From CAYURR01 sp964446745 (GTDB lineage: Bacteria; Bacillota; Clostridia; Lachnospirales; WQUN01), in assembly GCA_964446745.1 (NCBI GenBank), contig CAYURR010000141.1, forward strand, positions 1 to 7,793: DNA of 7,793 nucleotides, written 5' to 3'. Below, in pieces: positions 1 to 6,995 of the stretch (its first letter is position 1; every line of letters begins with the position of its first letter). The notes under the pieces are model-generated. The model was not told the DNA's origin, searched no databases, and was given only the letters and a program-made list of their open reading frames with translations. The position numbers were made by a program, and so were the translations under genes.

Positions 1-1
1 A

Positions 2-487
2 TCATGTCGTGGACTTGGATGTCAGCAGCTCGCTCTGCCACGCGTTTGACTCGGAGCCGTTTTTCTTGCCCGAATAGGCCGCGTCACCATCGTCCGGATC
101 CTCGTTACCGCAGATCGCATTTAATGATACCTCGAGTTCGTTGATGCGCTGATTTATCAGGCTGATGTCGCCGCTGTCTATGTTCTTTACATATTTTTCA
201 AGCATACGGTTGTAATCCTGCTCGAATTCCTTTACGAGCATACGCTGCCCGTCTATGGAGCGCAGCAGTGTACTGATCTGCGATGATGTCGCCCTCCGTA
301 TTTCGTCGGCTTGAGCGTGTGCATTTTTTATAATATTATCCGCTGCCATCTGCGCACTGATGATCGCGTTCTTTATCGTATTGTCCTTATCCTTATAGCT
401 TTTTATCACTTGTTCCAGCGTCTCGATATAATTATCGACCTCTGTTGGGTCGTAGCCCCGCTTTACCATTGTAAAACGCTCGCTCAT
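2..487 (-). CDS. DivIVA-domain coiled-coil protein (cell division/polarity type)
   Basis: Complete 161-aa cytoplasmic protein. Its N-terminus carries the DivIVA signature: F5, then K9-R10-G11-Y12-D13 and E16-V17-D18-x-Y20-I21, the membrane-binding and dimerising head of DivIVA/GpsB-type proteins. Residues about 24-122 are heptad-rich with no proline and should form a long coiled coil, including the Ala-rich stretch 45-67 typical of DivIVA. The tail (128-161) is acidic, then Ser/Thr/Asn-rich, and looks disordered. DivIVA proteins bind curved membrane at septa and poles and recruit division, chromosome-anchoring or wall-synthesis partners. Length is close to Bacillus DivIVA (about 164 aa) and longer than GpsB (about 100 aa), but paralogues are common in Clostridia, so I give no symbol. 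The ATG at 487 is chosen because AAAGGA lies 7 nt upstream; an in-frame TTG directly before it is less likely. The ylmF-H neighbours usual for true divIVA are not visible on the upstream side. Confidence 0.85.
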   Translation of the reverse strand: MSERFTMVKRGYDPTEVDNYIETLEQVIKSYKDKDNTIKNAIISAQMAADNIIKNAHAQADEIRRATSSQISTLLRSIDGQRMLVKEFEQDYNRMLEKYVKNIDSGDISLINQRINELEVSLNAICGNEDPDDGDAAYSGKKNGSESNAWQSELLTSKSTT

Positions 488-516
488 CAAATCATCCTTT
501 CATCCATTTAGTCCAC

Positions 517-545
517 AGTTTACCATGTAACCATGATTAGCACAA
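517..545 (-). promoter_or_regulatory. Candidate sigma-A promoter for the DivIVA-domain gene
   Basis: Read on the minus strand, TTGTGC (545-540) and TAAACT (522-517) are separated by 17 nt, and a TG dinucleotide stands one base before the -10, as in extended -10 promoters. The -35 is weak (only TTG clearly matches) and the -10 matches 4 of 6. Transcription would start near 510, leaving a leader of about 25 nt before the ATG at 487. The spacing is plausible but the match is only moderate. Confidence 0.4.
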
Positions 546-570
546 CTCTTATGTTTAATTCTATAGAACA

Positions 571-599
571 TTGCCCTATACGCTCCCGCGTGTTATATT
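571..599 (+). promoter_or_regulatory. Sigma-A extended -10 promoter for the GH13 gene
   Basis: TTGCCC (571-576) is followed, after exactly 17 nt, by TATATT (594-599). TG at 591-592 sits one base upstream of the -10, giving TGTTATATT, an extended -10 element. Predicted transcription start is about 606, with a leader of about 25 nt that contains AGGGG (619-623), 7 nt before the ATG at 631. The fit of all three parts makes this the likely housekeeping promoter of the glycosidase. No operator palindrome or catabolite-response element was recognised around it. Confidence 0.65.
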
Positions 600-630
600 A
601 TTGATTATTCATAGATATAGGGGTGTTACG

Positions 631-2766
631 ATGTCTCAAACATTGCCGTTTTCAAAGTTGTCGCCACTTGAAAAGCTCAGCATTTTTTCACGCAACCACA
701 CAGACTTTCTGAATATGGACGCAATCTATGCCGACGAAACGCCAAACTATGTACAACCCGAGCGCTATATGCCCGGTCAAACGATCACATTATATCTGCG
801 TACCGCAAAGGACAATGCAGACTATGCGTATTGCTATGTTTGGGACGGCGTATCCGGATATACACGTATGATGATGAAAAAGGCTACCGACGAGAAAAAG
901 ACACCTTCCCCTATGTTTGACTACTATGTCGTCGAGTTTTTGCTCGGAGCCGAATCGCTTAATTACTATTTTTCCGTTTTTAAGCGAGACAAGGAATATT
1001 TTTATAACAAGCGCGGGTTGTACCCGAATGTCGAGCACTATTTCAACTTCAAGCTGATACCGGCCTTTTTTGCACCCGAGTGGGCCATGGGGGCCGTGAT
1101 GTATCAGATACTCGTAGACAGATTTTATAACGGCGACCCCACAAACGACATTGTAAGTAACGAATACACCTATCTCGGTAACGCGGCTACCTTTGTCGAT
1201 GACTGGCACAAGCCGATTACAAATAACGCCGACTTTTGCAATTTCTACGGCGGCGATCTGCAGGGCGTTATAGAAAAGCTGCCGTATCTACAGGATCTGG
1301 GCATCGAGGTGATATATTTCTGTCCGATTTTTGTTTCTCCGAGCCTACACAAATATGATATACAGGATTATGACTATGTAGACCCTCATTATGGTCGCAT
1401 CGTTGAGGATGGCGGCGAGCCGCTGCGATTTGAAAAGTTTCATAACCGTTTCGCGACCAAATACATGCAACGCACGACCAATAAGGCCAATCTCGAGGCC
1501 AGTAACGCTCTGCTGGTAGAACTGATTGAAAAGGCCCATCAGTTCGGCATGCGCGTGATCATAGACGGCGTGTTTAACCATTGCGGTTCGTACAATAAAT
1601 GGATGGATAAGTCCGGCTTTTATTTCAGCCAGGGGTATCCGGTCGGGGCATATAGGGATGAAAAGAGTGTCTACCACGATTACTTTAAGTGGTACGACAA
1701 AAACTGGCCAAACAACGATTGCTATATGGGCTGGTGGGGTCATGAGAATCATCCGAAGCTGAACTACGAGGGTTCACAAGAGCTATACGACTACATCATG
1801 GATGTCGCCAAAAAGTGGGTATCCCCGCCCTTTAACGCAGATGGCTGGAGGCTTGACGTGGCTGCTGATTTAGGCTTTTCTCGGGAGTTTAACCATCAGT
1901 TCTGGCGTGATTTTCGCACGGCTGTCAAAGAGGCTAATCCCGAAGCCATTATCATCTCGGAGCATTACGGGGATACCGCCGAGTGGCTCGCGGGCAATGA
2001 ATGGGATACAGTCATGAACTACGATGCATTCATGAATCCGCTCACATGGTTTCTTACGGGTATGGAGAAACACAGTGAGGAGTTTCGCGGGGACATGCTC
2101 AATAATGCGATGGCCTTTGAGTCCACGATGCGCGGATGCATGGCGCAGTTTTCTATGCATTCGTTATACACCGCGATGAACGAACTCTCCAACCACGATC
2201 ACTCACGCTTCCTCACGCGTACAAATATGCAAGTGGGCCGTTTCCACACGCATGGCAAGGAAGCCGCCGATACAGGCATAAACAAGAACATCATGATGGA
2301 GGCTGTATTGTTTCAGATGCTCTGGCCGGGCTCGCCTACGATCTACTACGGGGACGAAGCAGGCGTAACGGGCTGGACCGATCCGGACAACCGCCGCGTC
2401 TATCCATGGGGCCGCGAGGATCAGCTGATGTTGCGTTTCCATAAGGATATCATCGCGATACGCAAACGCTTCCCGATGCTCAAGAGGGGCTCTCTCGAGT
2501 ACCTTTATTGCCATTACGGGGTATTGAGCTTCGGACGCTGGGACGAGAACGACCGTATTGTATTTGCTTTAAACAACAATAAAAATCCGCTTTCCCTGAG
2601 ACTGCCGGTCTGGAAAGCGGAGTGTGGGCCGAATGGCAAGATGGAGACATTAATCGTCACAGGTAATGACAGCTATAACACGGATGCCGTGATCTATAAG
2701 GTCGAAAACGGATATCTGGATATCACGCTGCCCGCATATGGTGGGATGGCGCTACGGGAAGTGTAG
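631..2766 (+). CDS. Intracellular GH13 alpha-glycosidase (neopullulanase/cyclomaltodextrinase-like)
   Basis: A 711-aa retaining alpha-glucan hydrolase. Residues about 25-140 form a CBM34-like N-terminal beta domain, as in neopullulanase, cyclomaltodextrinase and maltogenic amylase. The (beta/alpha)8 barrel starts near 155 (YQILVDRFYNGD). All GH13 motifs are present: region I DGVFNH (312-317); region V HPKLN (374-378), close to the MPKLN of GH13_20; region II GWRLD (405-409) with D409 as nucleophile; region III ISEH with E444 as acid/base; region IV NHD (521-523) with D523 as transition-state stabiliser. A beta-sandwich C domain (about 635-711) ends the protein. There is no signal peptide, so it should act in the cytoplasm on maltodextrins, cyclodextrins or glycogen fragments. 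It is longer than the usual roughly 580-600 aa, partly from an extra segment at about 255-295. The start at 631 is chosen for AGGGG 7 nt upstream; the open frame extends 20 codons further 5' but lies in the promoter. Exact substrate is not readable from sequence. Confidence 0.92.
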   Translation: MSQTLPFSKLSPLEKLSIFSRNHTDFLNMDAIYADETPNYVQPERYMPGQTITLYLRTAKDNADYAYCYVWDGVSGYTRMMMKKATDEKKTPSPMFDYYVVEFLLGAESLNYYFSVFKRDKEYFYNKRGLYPNVEHYFNFKLIPAFFAPEWAMGAVMYQILVDRFYNGDPTNDIVSNEYTYLGNAATFVDDWHKPITNNADFCNFYGGDLQGVIEKLPYLQDLGIEVIYFCPIFVSPSLHKYDIQDYDYVDPHYGRIVEDGGEPLRFEKFHNRFATKYMQRTTNKANLEASNALLVELIEKAHQFGMRVIIDGVFNHCGSYNKWMDKSGFYFSQGYPVGAYRDEKSVYHDYFKWYDKNWPNNDCYMGWWGHENHPKLNYEGSQELYDYIMDVAKKWVSPPFNADGWRLDVAADLGFSREFNHQFWRDFRTAVKEANPEAIIISEHYGDTAEWLAGNEWDTVMNYDAFMNPLTWFLTGMEKHSEEFRGDMLNNAMAFESTMRGCMAQFSMHSLYTAMNELSNHDHSRFLTRTNMQVGRFHTHGKEAADTGINKNIMMEAVLFQMLWPGSPTIYYGDEAGVTGWTDPDNRRVYPWGREDQLMLRFHKDIIAIRKRFPMLKRGSLEYLYCHYGVLSFGRWDENDRIVFALNNNKNPLSLRLPVWKAECGPNGKMETLIVTGNDSYNTDAVIYKVENGYLDITLPAYGGMALREV

Positions 2767-2774
2767 ATTATCCC

Positions 2775-3842
2775 TTAGCCGATATTGTCTAATATGTTGA
2801 AAAAGCGTTCAAGGTCGTGTATGTTTGTAAAGGCTGATTTGGGTATGATCATACACACATTATATTTTGTATACACATAGATCATCTTTTCGTCCTGTTT
2901 ATAACAATACATGCGACTATATCTATATGTTGATGATGAATTTTCATCCTTTAATACACACCGATCTGTATAGATATCCATACACCTTTCTAATAGTAGG
3001 ATCGGAGTATTATATATACTGTTACGTTGACTGTTCCTTAAAATCGGTGTGAATAGTATAATCAAATCAAAATTTAGCCCAAATATTAAAGCAATTAATA
3101 TCGCAAGGACTCTTGTGTTCATCTGTACTTTTGAAACCCAAAATACCAATAAGCCAATTAATGCAATACTGACCAGTAAAAATATTATTCTGCGATTATT
3201 CCAAAAAAAACGTGTAGTAAAGGACTTACGTAGGCAATTGACCGAAGCATCAAGCAACGTCTCCTTGTCAAAGCTATAAGTCACAGACATAACAAGATCC
3301 TCACTCTTAACATCATCTACATCTTGCCAATCAGCAAATAGAATAGTGTTTACCCCAGCTATAAAGTTATTGCGTAGACCCTCTGATGCAAATGCAGAAG
3401 CCGGTATCATGCAAAATGTCCTGCTGACGGTTCTTATTGCTATTAATTCTTTACTTGTAATGAGCCTAAACTTCTCACTATGTAAAAGCTCATCCCTTTT
3501 ATCGCCATATGTAAGCACAAATCGGTCATTCAAGATTTCAAACTCATGCTCTGTGAAAAAATCTTGAGTGACCGTCCCCTTTTTCATATGCCTTTTAAAT
3601 ATAAATTTGCCTAAAAATTTCTTTTTGGGTAGAAACATATATATTATAAATCCGATACAAACAACCAATGCATAATTAGAGTTTTTTGTAGACACAAGTA
3701 TGACAATGCCCACAACAATCTCAATAAACCCCAGACCATAATTTAACAAACCAAAAATAAACTTAGCAGGCCATGACGATAAATACACTGTTTCAATGTA
3801 CTGCTTATACATTTCCTCTGTCATGTTAAATTTGATATTCAT
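2775..3842 (-). CDS. Four-helix membrane protein, tandemly duplicated YcxB-like unit
   Basis: A 355-aa membrane protein of unknown function, last gene of the leftward operon. It reads as two similar halves (about 1-170 and 188-355). Each has an amphipathic lead-in, a pair of hydrophobic helices (about 27-51 and 57-71; 219-237 and 244-265), then a beta-rich cytosolic segment ending in a matching motif: CMIPASAF (144-151) and CMIIPKSAF (330-338). A second match is ILNDRFVL (103-110) against IYTDRCVL (289-296). Paired helices followed by a strand motif with P-x-SAF recall YcxB-like proteins, which normally have one such unit; this assignment rests on pattern memory. The start has a strong GGGGAGG site 6 nt upstream, and the gene lies 16 bp after the DUF445 stop. 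Base composition is clearly AT-richer than its neighbours. It ends 8 bp from the stop of the convergent glycosidase gene, with no clear terminator between. Confidence 0.75.
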   Translation of the reverse strand: MNIKFNMTEEMYKQYIETVYLSSWPAKFIFGLLNYGLGFIEIVVGIVILVSTKNSNYALVVCIGFIIYMFLPKKKFLGKFIFKRHMKKGTVTQDFFTEHEFEILNDRFVLTYGDKRDELLHSEKFRLITSKELIAIRTVSRTFCMIPASAFASEGLRNNFIAGVNTILFADWQDVDDVKSEDLVMSVTYSFDKETLLDASVNCLRKSFTTRFFWNNRRIIFLLVSIALIGLLVFWVSKVQMNTRVLAILIALIFGLNFDLIILFTPILRNSQRNSIYNTPILLLERCMDIYTDRCVLKDENSSSTYRYSRMYCYKQDEKMIYVYTKYNVCMIIPKSAFTNIHDLERFFNILDNIG

Positions 3843-3858
3843 ATGCGCCCTCCCCGCG

Positions 3859-4707
3859 TTACATCCCCAACGCCGACACCAACCCTATAACAAACCCTAA
3901 TAACGCCCCTATCCATGTAATAGCCGTAAGCTCCTTAGACACCACTGACATGATTATATCCTCAGCCTTTTGTATTGAAAAGCTGTTCATGTTGTCCTCG
4001 ATCATGCGCTCGAGATCGAGGTTTGCGACGAGGGCTTGTACGGCACCCGCGACGAGCGTCTCGATATTCTGGATGTCCAAAACGCGTGCGGAGAATTTAT
4101 CCACCTGTTCGTGGATGTTGTCCTCTGTCAGCACATTCTCGTTTAAAAACCGCGAGAGCGTCTCAGCCACCAGCAGCTGGTTCTCGGGCTTTTGTATGTA
4201 GTCGAACAACCCGGACTTGATGCTCGAGTATATCTTCTTCGGGCTCACCACAATAAGAAGCAGTGACCCGACATGATCCTTTATGATCCGCTCTATCAAA
4301 TCTGTGAGCGTCCGTTCGACCTCGGGGTATTTGTCCGGGATCGCCATGATGTATTCGGTCGCGGACGGGATATTGTCACTTATGAGCTTTTCCGTCTCAA
4401 GAGATGCCACAAACTCATATATCCCGCGTTTTATATCATCTGCGTGCGCAGTCAATGCACTCAGCAGTGCCGCTGTTATCCGCTCCGTGAGCGTCGACGG
4501 CGTGAGCAAGTGCTCACTGACCGTGCTTGCGATCTTTCGCGTCAGCCTTGCCCTTTCCTTCGGGATCAGCCCCGGGGTAAAGGGTATTTTTATGCCCTTT
4601 ATCCTGATCTCGTTATGTGGCCTAAACAACATTTTTATCGCGAGCCAATTCGTAAAATACCCAATCAGCGCGCCAACAAACGGTGTCAATATCATTTGTA
4701 AGCTCAT
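3859..4707 (-). CDS. DUF445 family membrane protein
   Basis: A 282-aa protein with the full DUF445 layout. An N-terminal helix carries the family hallmark GYFTNWLAIKMLFRP (16-30), followed by PFTPGLIPK (42-50). A long amphipathic helical body spans about 55-255, and a C-terminal block SKELTAITWIGALLGFVIG (257-275) forms the second membrane helix. Family members such as Bacillus YheB are membrane proteins of unsettled function; I infer only an envelope location, with the helical body on one side of the membrane. The start codon is separated by one base from the stop of the CapA-like gene (TGAAATG), and its GGAGG site (6 nt upstream) lies inside that gene, so the two are probably translationally coupled. 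The family identification is firm because both terminal motifs are intact; the role is unknown. Confidence 0.88.
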   Translation of the reverse strand: MSLQMILTPFVGALIGYFTNWLAIKMLFRPHNEIRIKGIKIPFTPGLIPKERARLTRKIASTVSEHLLTPSTLTERITAALLSALTAHADDIKRGIYEFVASLETEKLISDNIPSATEYIMAIPDKYPEVERTLTDLIERIIKDHVGSLLLIVVSPKKIYSSIKSGLFDYIQKPENQLLVAETLSRFLNENVLTEDNIHEQVDKFSARVLDIQNIETLVAGAVQALVANLDLERMIEDNMNSFSIQKAEDIIMSVVSKELTAITWIGALLGFVIGLVSALGM

Positions 4708-4708
4708 T

Positions 4709-5944
4709 TCATTCCTCCGCGTATGGATTCTTTATCGGATATTCACTCTGTGCCTGCTCCATCGGGATCGCATAACCTAAAACCTTCGCGGTTACCTCCT
4801 TCTGCACCTGTTTTATCCTGTTGATGTCCTTTTGGCGCAGCCCTGTATCCTCGTTCTTGCCCAGCTTTTCGATGACCTCGTGCACGGGCAGCACCTTTAT
4901 ATCGTATACGCCCTTCGCGTTTATAAACTGCACCCATGTCGGTATCACAGACACCTGCGTAAGCGTAGCTTTTTGGTTATAGGGCTTCTCAAAATACAGA
5001 TTGAGTATCATGCCCGCGTCGCGCGGCAGCGTGCGCTGCGACGATATAAAATTCGCGAGCGAATATGCCACGAAGCATGTACGAACATTACCGTTTTCGT
5101 CCGTCACGTTCACAAACTCAACGGGCTGCAGTACATGCGGATGCGAAGCCAACACGATGTCTGCTCCGGCCTCGAGCATGATGTTTACATAGGTTTTTGC
5201 GTAGTTGTCGGGTCCCTCGGAATACTCGGTGCCCATATGCGGCATCACAACCACAAAATCCGGGTTCATGGCTTTAGCGCGTTTAATGTCAGACACCACG
5301 AGATCCTTGTCCAATATATTCGCGAGATACGGCTTGCCGTTTGTGAGCGGTATACCGTTCGTGCCGTAGGTATATGTCAGAAACGCAAAGCTTATCCCGT
5401 CGATGTCCTTGATAAAGATCCGGTCGCGCTCATCCTGACTTCGAAACGTACCCGAATGTTCAAACCCCAGCTTGTCCAATACGTCTAGCGTACGCAGGAT
5501 GCCGTTCTCGCGTTTATCGTTGCAGTGGTTGTTCGCGGTAGTCAGAAAATCAAAACCCGCACCTTTGATCGCCTCGCCAAATGCGTCCGGTGTATTGAAT
5601 ATCGGAAAATCTGAATACCCGGCCTTTGCACCTGCGAATGTGGTCTCTAGGTTACCGACCGCGTAGTCCGCCTCTTGTATAAAATCCGATATCCGGTCAA
5701 AGCTGCGGTTGAAATTATATTCCCCGCTGTGCTTGTCATACGCGTCGTTTAGCTGCCAGGTGTGTACCATCAGGTCACCGACCGCCGCGAGCTTCACGCG
5801 TTTGATCTGGTCTTCCTTGTTCAGATAACCAAACGGGAATAGCTTTAAATCTCCCTTGTCTGCGGATGCCGCATGTATATTTATAGGGGCAACACCGGAA
5901 GACACAGTCAATATAATAGCTGTAAGTAATGCAATGATCTTCAT
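4709..5944 (-). CDS. Secreted CapA-family (PGA_cap) metallophosphatase-like protein
   Basis: A 411-aa exported protein of the CapA/PgsA family, which has a calcineurin-like metallophosphatase fold. Residues 1-26 form a signal peptide (K2, hydrophobic core 3-13, possible cleavage after AxA-like HAA). The metal-site motifs follow in order: AVGDLM (54-59, D57), GNLET (97-101), TANNH (136-140), PHMG (235-238), ASHPHVLQP (266-274) and YSLANFISSQ (294-303). The fourth motif is usually PHWG; here Met replaces Trp. In Bacillus, CapA/PgsA helps make or export poly-gamma-glutamate, but no capB, capC or capD partner lies nearby, so I infer a different, uncharacterised envelope or phosphatase role. The start at 5944 is chosen because AAAAGGA stands 8 nt upstream; ATG 5962 and TTG 5992 lack such a site. 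It is the first gene of a three-gene operon. Confidence 0.86.
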   Translation of the reverse strand: MKIIALLTAIILTVSSGVAPINIHAASADKGDLKLFPFGYLNKEDQIKRVKLAAVGDLMVHTWQLNDAYDKHSGEYNFNRSFDRISDFIQEADYAVGNLETTFAGAKAGYSDFPIFNTPDAFGEAIKGAGFDFLTTANNHCNDKRENGILRTLDVLDKLGFEHSGTFRSQDERDRIFIKDIDGISFAFLTYTYGTNGIPLTNGKPYLANILDKDLVVSDIKRAKAMNPDFVVVMPHMGTEYSEGPDNYAKTYVNIMLEAGADIVLASHPHVLQPVEFVNVTDENGNVRTCFVAYSLANFISSQRTLPRDAGMILNLYFEKPYNQKATLTQVSVIPTWVQFINAKGVYDIKVLPVHEVIEKLGKNEDTGLRQKDINRIKQVQKEVTAKVLGYAIPMEQAQSEYPIKNPYAEE

Positions 5945-5952
5945 CTGCGGTA

Positions 5953-5959
5953 TCCTTTT
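5953..5959 (-). promoter_or_regulatory. Ribosome binding site that decides the CapA-like start
   Basis: On the minus strand AAAAGGA (5959-5953) lies 8 nt before ATG 5944. The alternative in-frame starts at 5962 (ATG) and 5992 (TTG) have no purine-rich site at suitable distance. The site itself overlaps codons that the longer forms would use. The shorter form keeps a normal signal peptide. Confidence 0.6.
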
Positions 5960-5996
5960 CATTTTGTTATATGTCGATGCAGAAACTAACAATTCA

Positions 5997-6026
5997 ATTT
6001 TAGCAGAATGATTCTATATACGCAAA
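5997..6026 (-). promoter_or_regulatory. Candidate extended -10 promoter for the CapA/DUF445/YcxB-like operon
   Basis: Read leftward, TGCTAAAAT combines a TG extension (6005-6004) with TAAAAT (6002-5997), a 5 of 6 match to the sigma-A -10. The best -35 is TTTGCG (6026-6021) at 18 nt, which is weak; a TTGTTT exists but at 21 nt. Start of transcription would be near 5990, giving a leader of about 45 nt. It does not overlap the sporulation-type element of the divergent dpaA gene. Confidence 0.45.
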
Positions 6027-6082
6027 CAAACGTACCGCATCTTCACGATTTTCAGAAGTTATAAGCCAAACCAACAGCTTGT

Positions 6083-6092
6083 GCATACGATA
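6083..6092 (+). promoter_or_regulatory. Sporulation-type (sigma-K/sigma-E) -10 element before dpaA
   Basis: GCATACGATA contains CATA (6084-6087), three bases and TA (6091-6092), the exact CATAnnnTA core of sigma-K -10 elements. It also matches 7 of 8 positions of the sigma-E form CATACAMT. No clear -35 is found: the expected AC about 16-17 nt upstream is replaced by GCC (6065-6067). Transcription would begin near 6099, upstream of the GGAG site at 6110 and the GTG at 6123. Bacillus spoVFA is known to be sigma-K-driven, which fits. Confidence 0.5.
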
Positions 6093-6109
6093 GTGTATAG
6101 CATTTGGAT

Positions 6110-6113
6110 GGAG
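6110..6113 (+). promoter_or_regulatory. Ribosome binding site for dpaA
   Basis: GGAG stands 9 nt before GTG 6123 and is the only reasonable Shine-Dalgarno sequence near the start of dpaA. It is too close to ATG 6114 to serve that codon and lies downstream of ATG 6108 and GTG 6081. Confidence 0.5.
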
Positions 6114-6122
6114 ATGATTATT

Positions 6123-6995
6123 GTGGTTGGGTTTGCGGTTATAGGCGGTGATTTACGCAACGTCCACTTGGCCCGGCTGCTGGAGGCCGACGGCCACCGC
6201 GTCAACAGATACGGCTTTGACGCGCTCGACAAGGAAGCCGGCCTGCAGAGCAAAAACCTCTTTGAGGCGATAGAGAATACAGATGTGATCATCTGCCCGA
6301 TACCCTGTGTAAAAAGTGCCGGTGAGATCAACGCCGTTTACAGCCGAAAAGCGATATTGGCCGATGATGTGCTTAGGCTTGTAAAACCATGGCAGGTATT
6401 CATGGCCGGATTGATAAACGACGCGGTCGACACGATCGCAACGAAATACAATGTAACCTATATCGACCTACTAAAACGCGAGGAGCTCGCGGTTTTAAAC
6501 GCCGTACCCACGGCCGAGGGTGCGATACAGCTTGCTATGGAGCACACGGACTTCACGCTGCATTCGTCTGAGGTCATGGTGATCGGGTACGGGCGTATCG
6601 GCAGGGTGCTGTGTAAGACGCTCTCGGGTATAGGCGCGCATGTTCACCCGGTAGAATGCGACGAATCCGTGATAGCGACATGCAAGAGCTTTGGATATAA
6701 GCCCATACACTGCTCAGAGATGAACAAATACCTGCACAAGATGCAGATCATCATAAACACCGTGCCAAAGACGGTTATAGACAAGAACAATCTCAAGAAC
6801 ATCGGCAAGGAATGCCTGCTCATAGACCTTGCGTCCGCACCTCATGGCATACACTGCACGGATGCGAAGGCCGCAGGTATTAATGTGTTGTATGCGGGCT
6901 CGCTGCCCGGCACGATAGCCCCTCGCAGCGCGGCGATGTATATCAGGGATACGATTTATCGTATTTTGTCCGAACGGAGCGTGATCCATACATGA
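6123..6995 (+). CDS. dpaA: Dipicolinate synthase subunit A
   Basis: A 290-aa cytoplasmic subunit of dipicolinic acid synthase, which oxidises the dihydrodipicolinate made in lysine biosynthesis to dipicolinate for calcium loading of the spore core. It acts with DpaB in the mother cell. Seen here: N-terminal Rossmann-like AVIGGDLR (5-12); conserved NAVPTAEG (126-133); a second nucleotide-binding fold with VIGYGRIG (153-160); IDLAS (234-238); and SLPGTIAPRSA (260-270) near the end. All align with what I recall of Bacillus SpoVFA, including GFD near residue 31, EHTD and INTVP, and the length is close to its 297 aa. The GTG start is chosen for GGAG 9 nt upstream and for a predicted transcript start near 6099; ATG 6114 or 6108 remain possible, while GTG 6081 would lie upstream of that transcript. 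The stop overlaps the dpaB start (ATGA), so the two are translationally coupled. Confidence 0.93.
   Translation: MVGFAVIGGDLRNVHLARLLEADGHRVNRYGFDALDKEAGLQSKNLFEAIENTDVIICPIPCVKSAGEINAVYSRKAILADDVLRLVKPWQVFMAGLINDAVDTIATKYNVTYIDLLKREELAVLNAVPTAEGAIQLAMEHTDFTLHSSEVMVIGYGRIGRVLCKTLSGIGAHVHPVECDESVIATCKSFGYKPIHCSEMNKYLHKMQIIINTVPKTVIDKNNLKNIGKECLLIDLASAPHGIHCTDAKAAGINVLYAGSLPGTIAPRSAAMYIRDTIYRILSERSVIHT

Noticed and set aside
571..630. 20-residue N-terminal extension of the GH13 protein, which would look like a signal sequence
   Set aside because: The segment contains the -35 and -10 elements and the ribosome site. The ATG at 631 has AGGGG 7 nt upstream, so the hydrophobic reading is not translated.
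2752..2778. Intrinsic terminator between the GH13 and YcxB-like genes
   Set aside because: The stem is imperfect, overlaps both coding ends and has no T-run on either strand.
4832..5488. 218-aa plus-strand open frame
   Set aside because: It lies wholly antisense to the CapA-like gene, whose motifs are intact. Its product shows no domain or normal composition (rich in His, Arg, Val), and no ribosome site precedes it.
5864..5871. Second copy of the palindrome unit inside the CapA-like gene
   Set aside because: Only the 8-mer CGGATGCC, the reverse complement of GGCATCCG, matches. The rest of the unit is absent and it is ordinary coding sequence.
4709..5944. Calling the CapA-like protein a poly-gamma-glutamate capsule enzyme
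   Set aside because: No capB, capC, capD or capE homologue is present in the window, and the neighbours are DUF445 and YcxB-like. The family name should not be taken as function.
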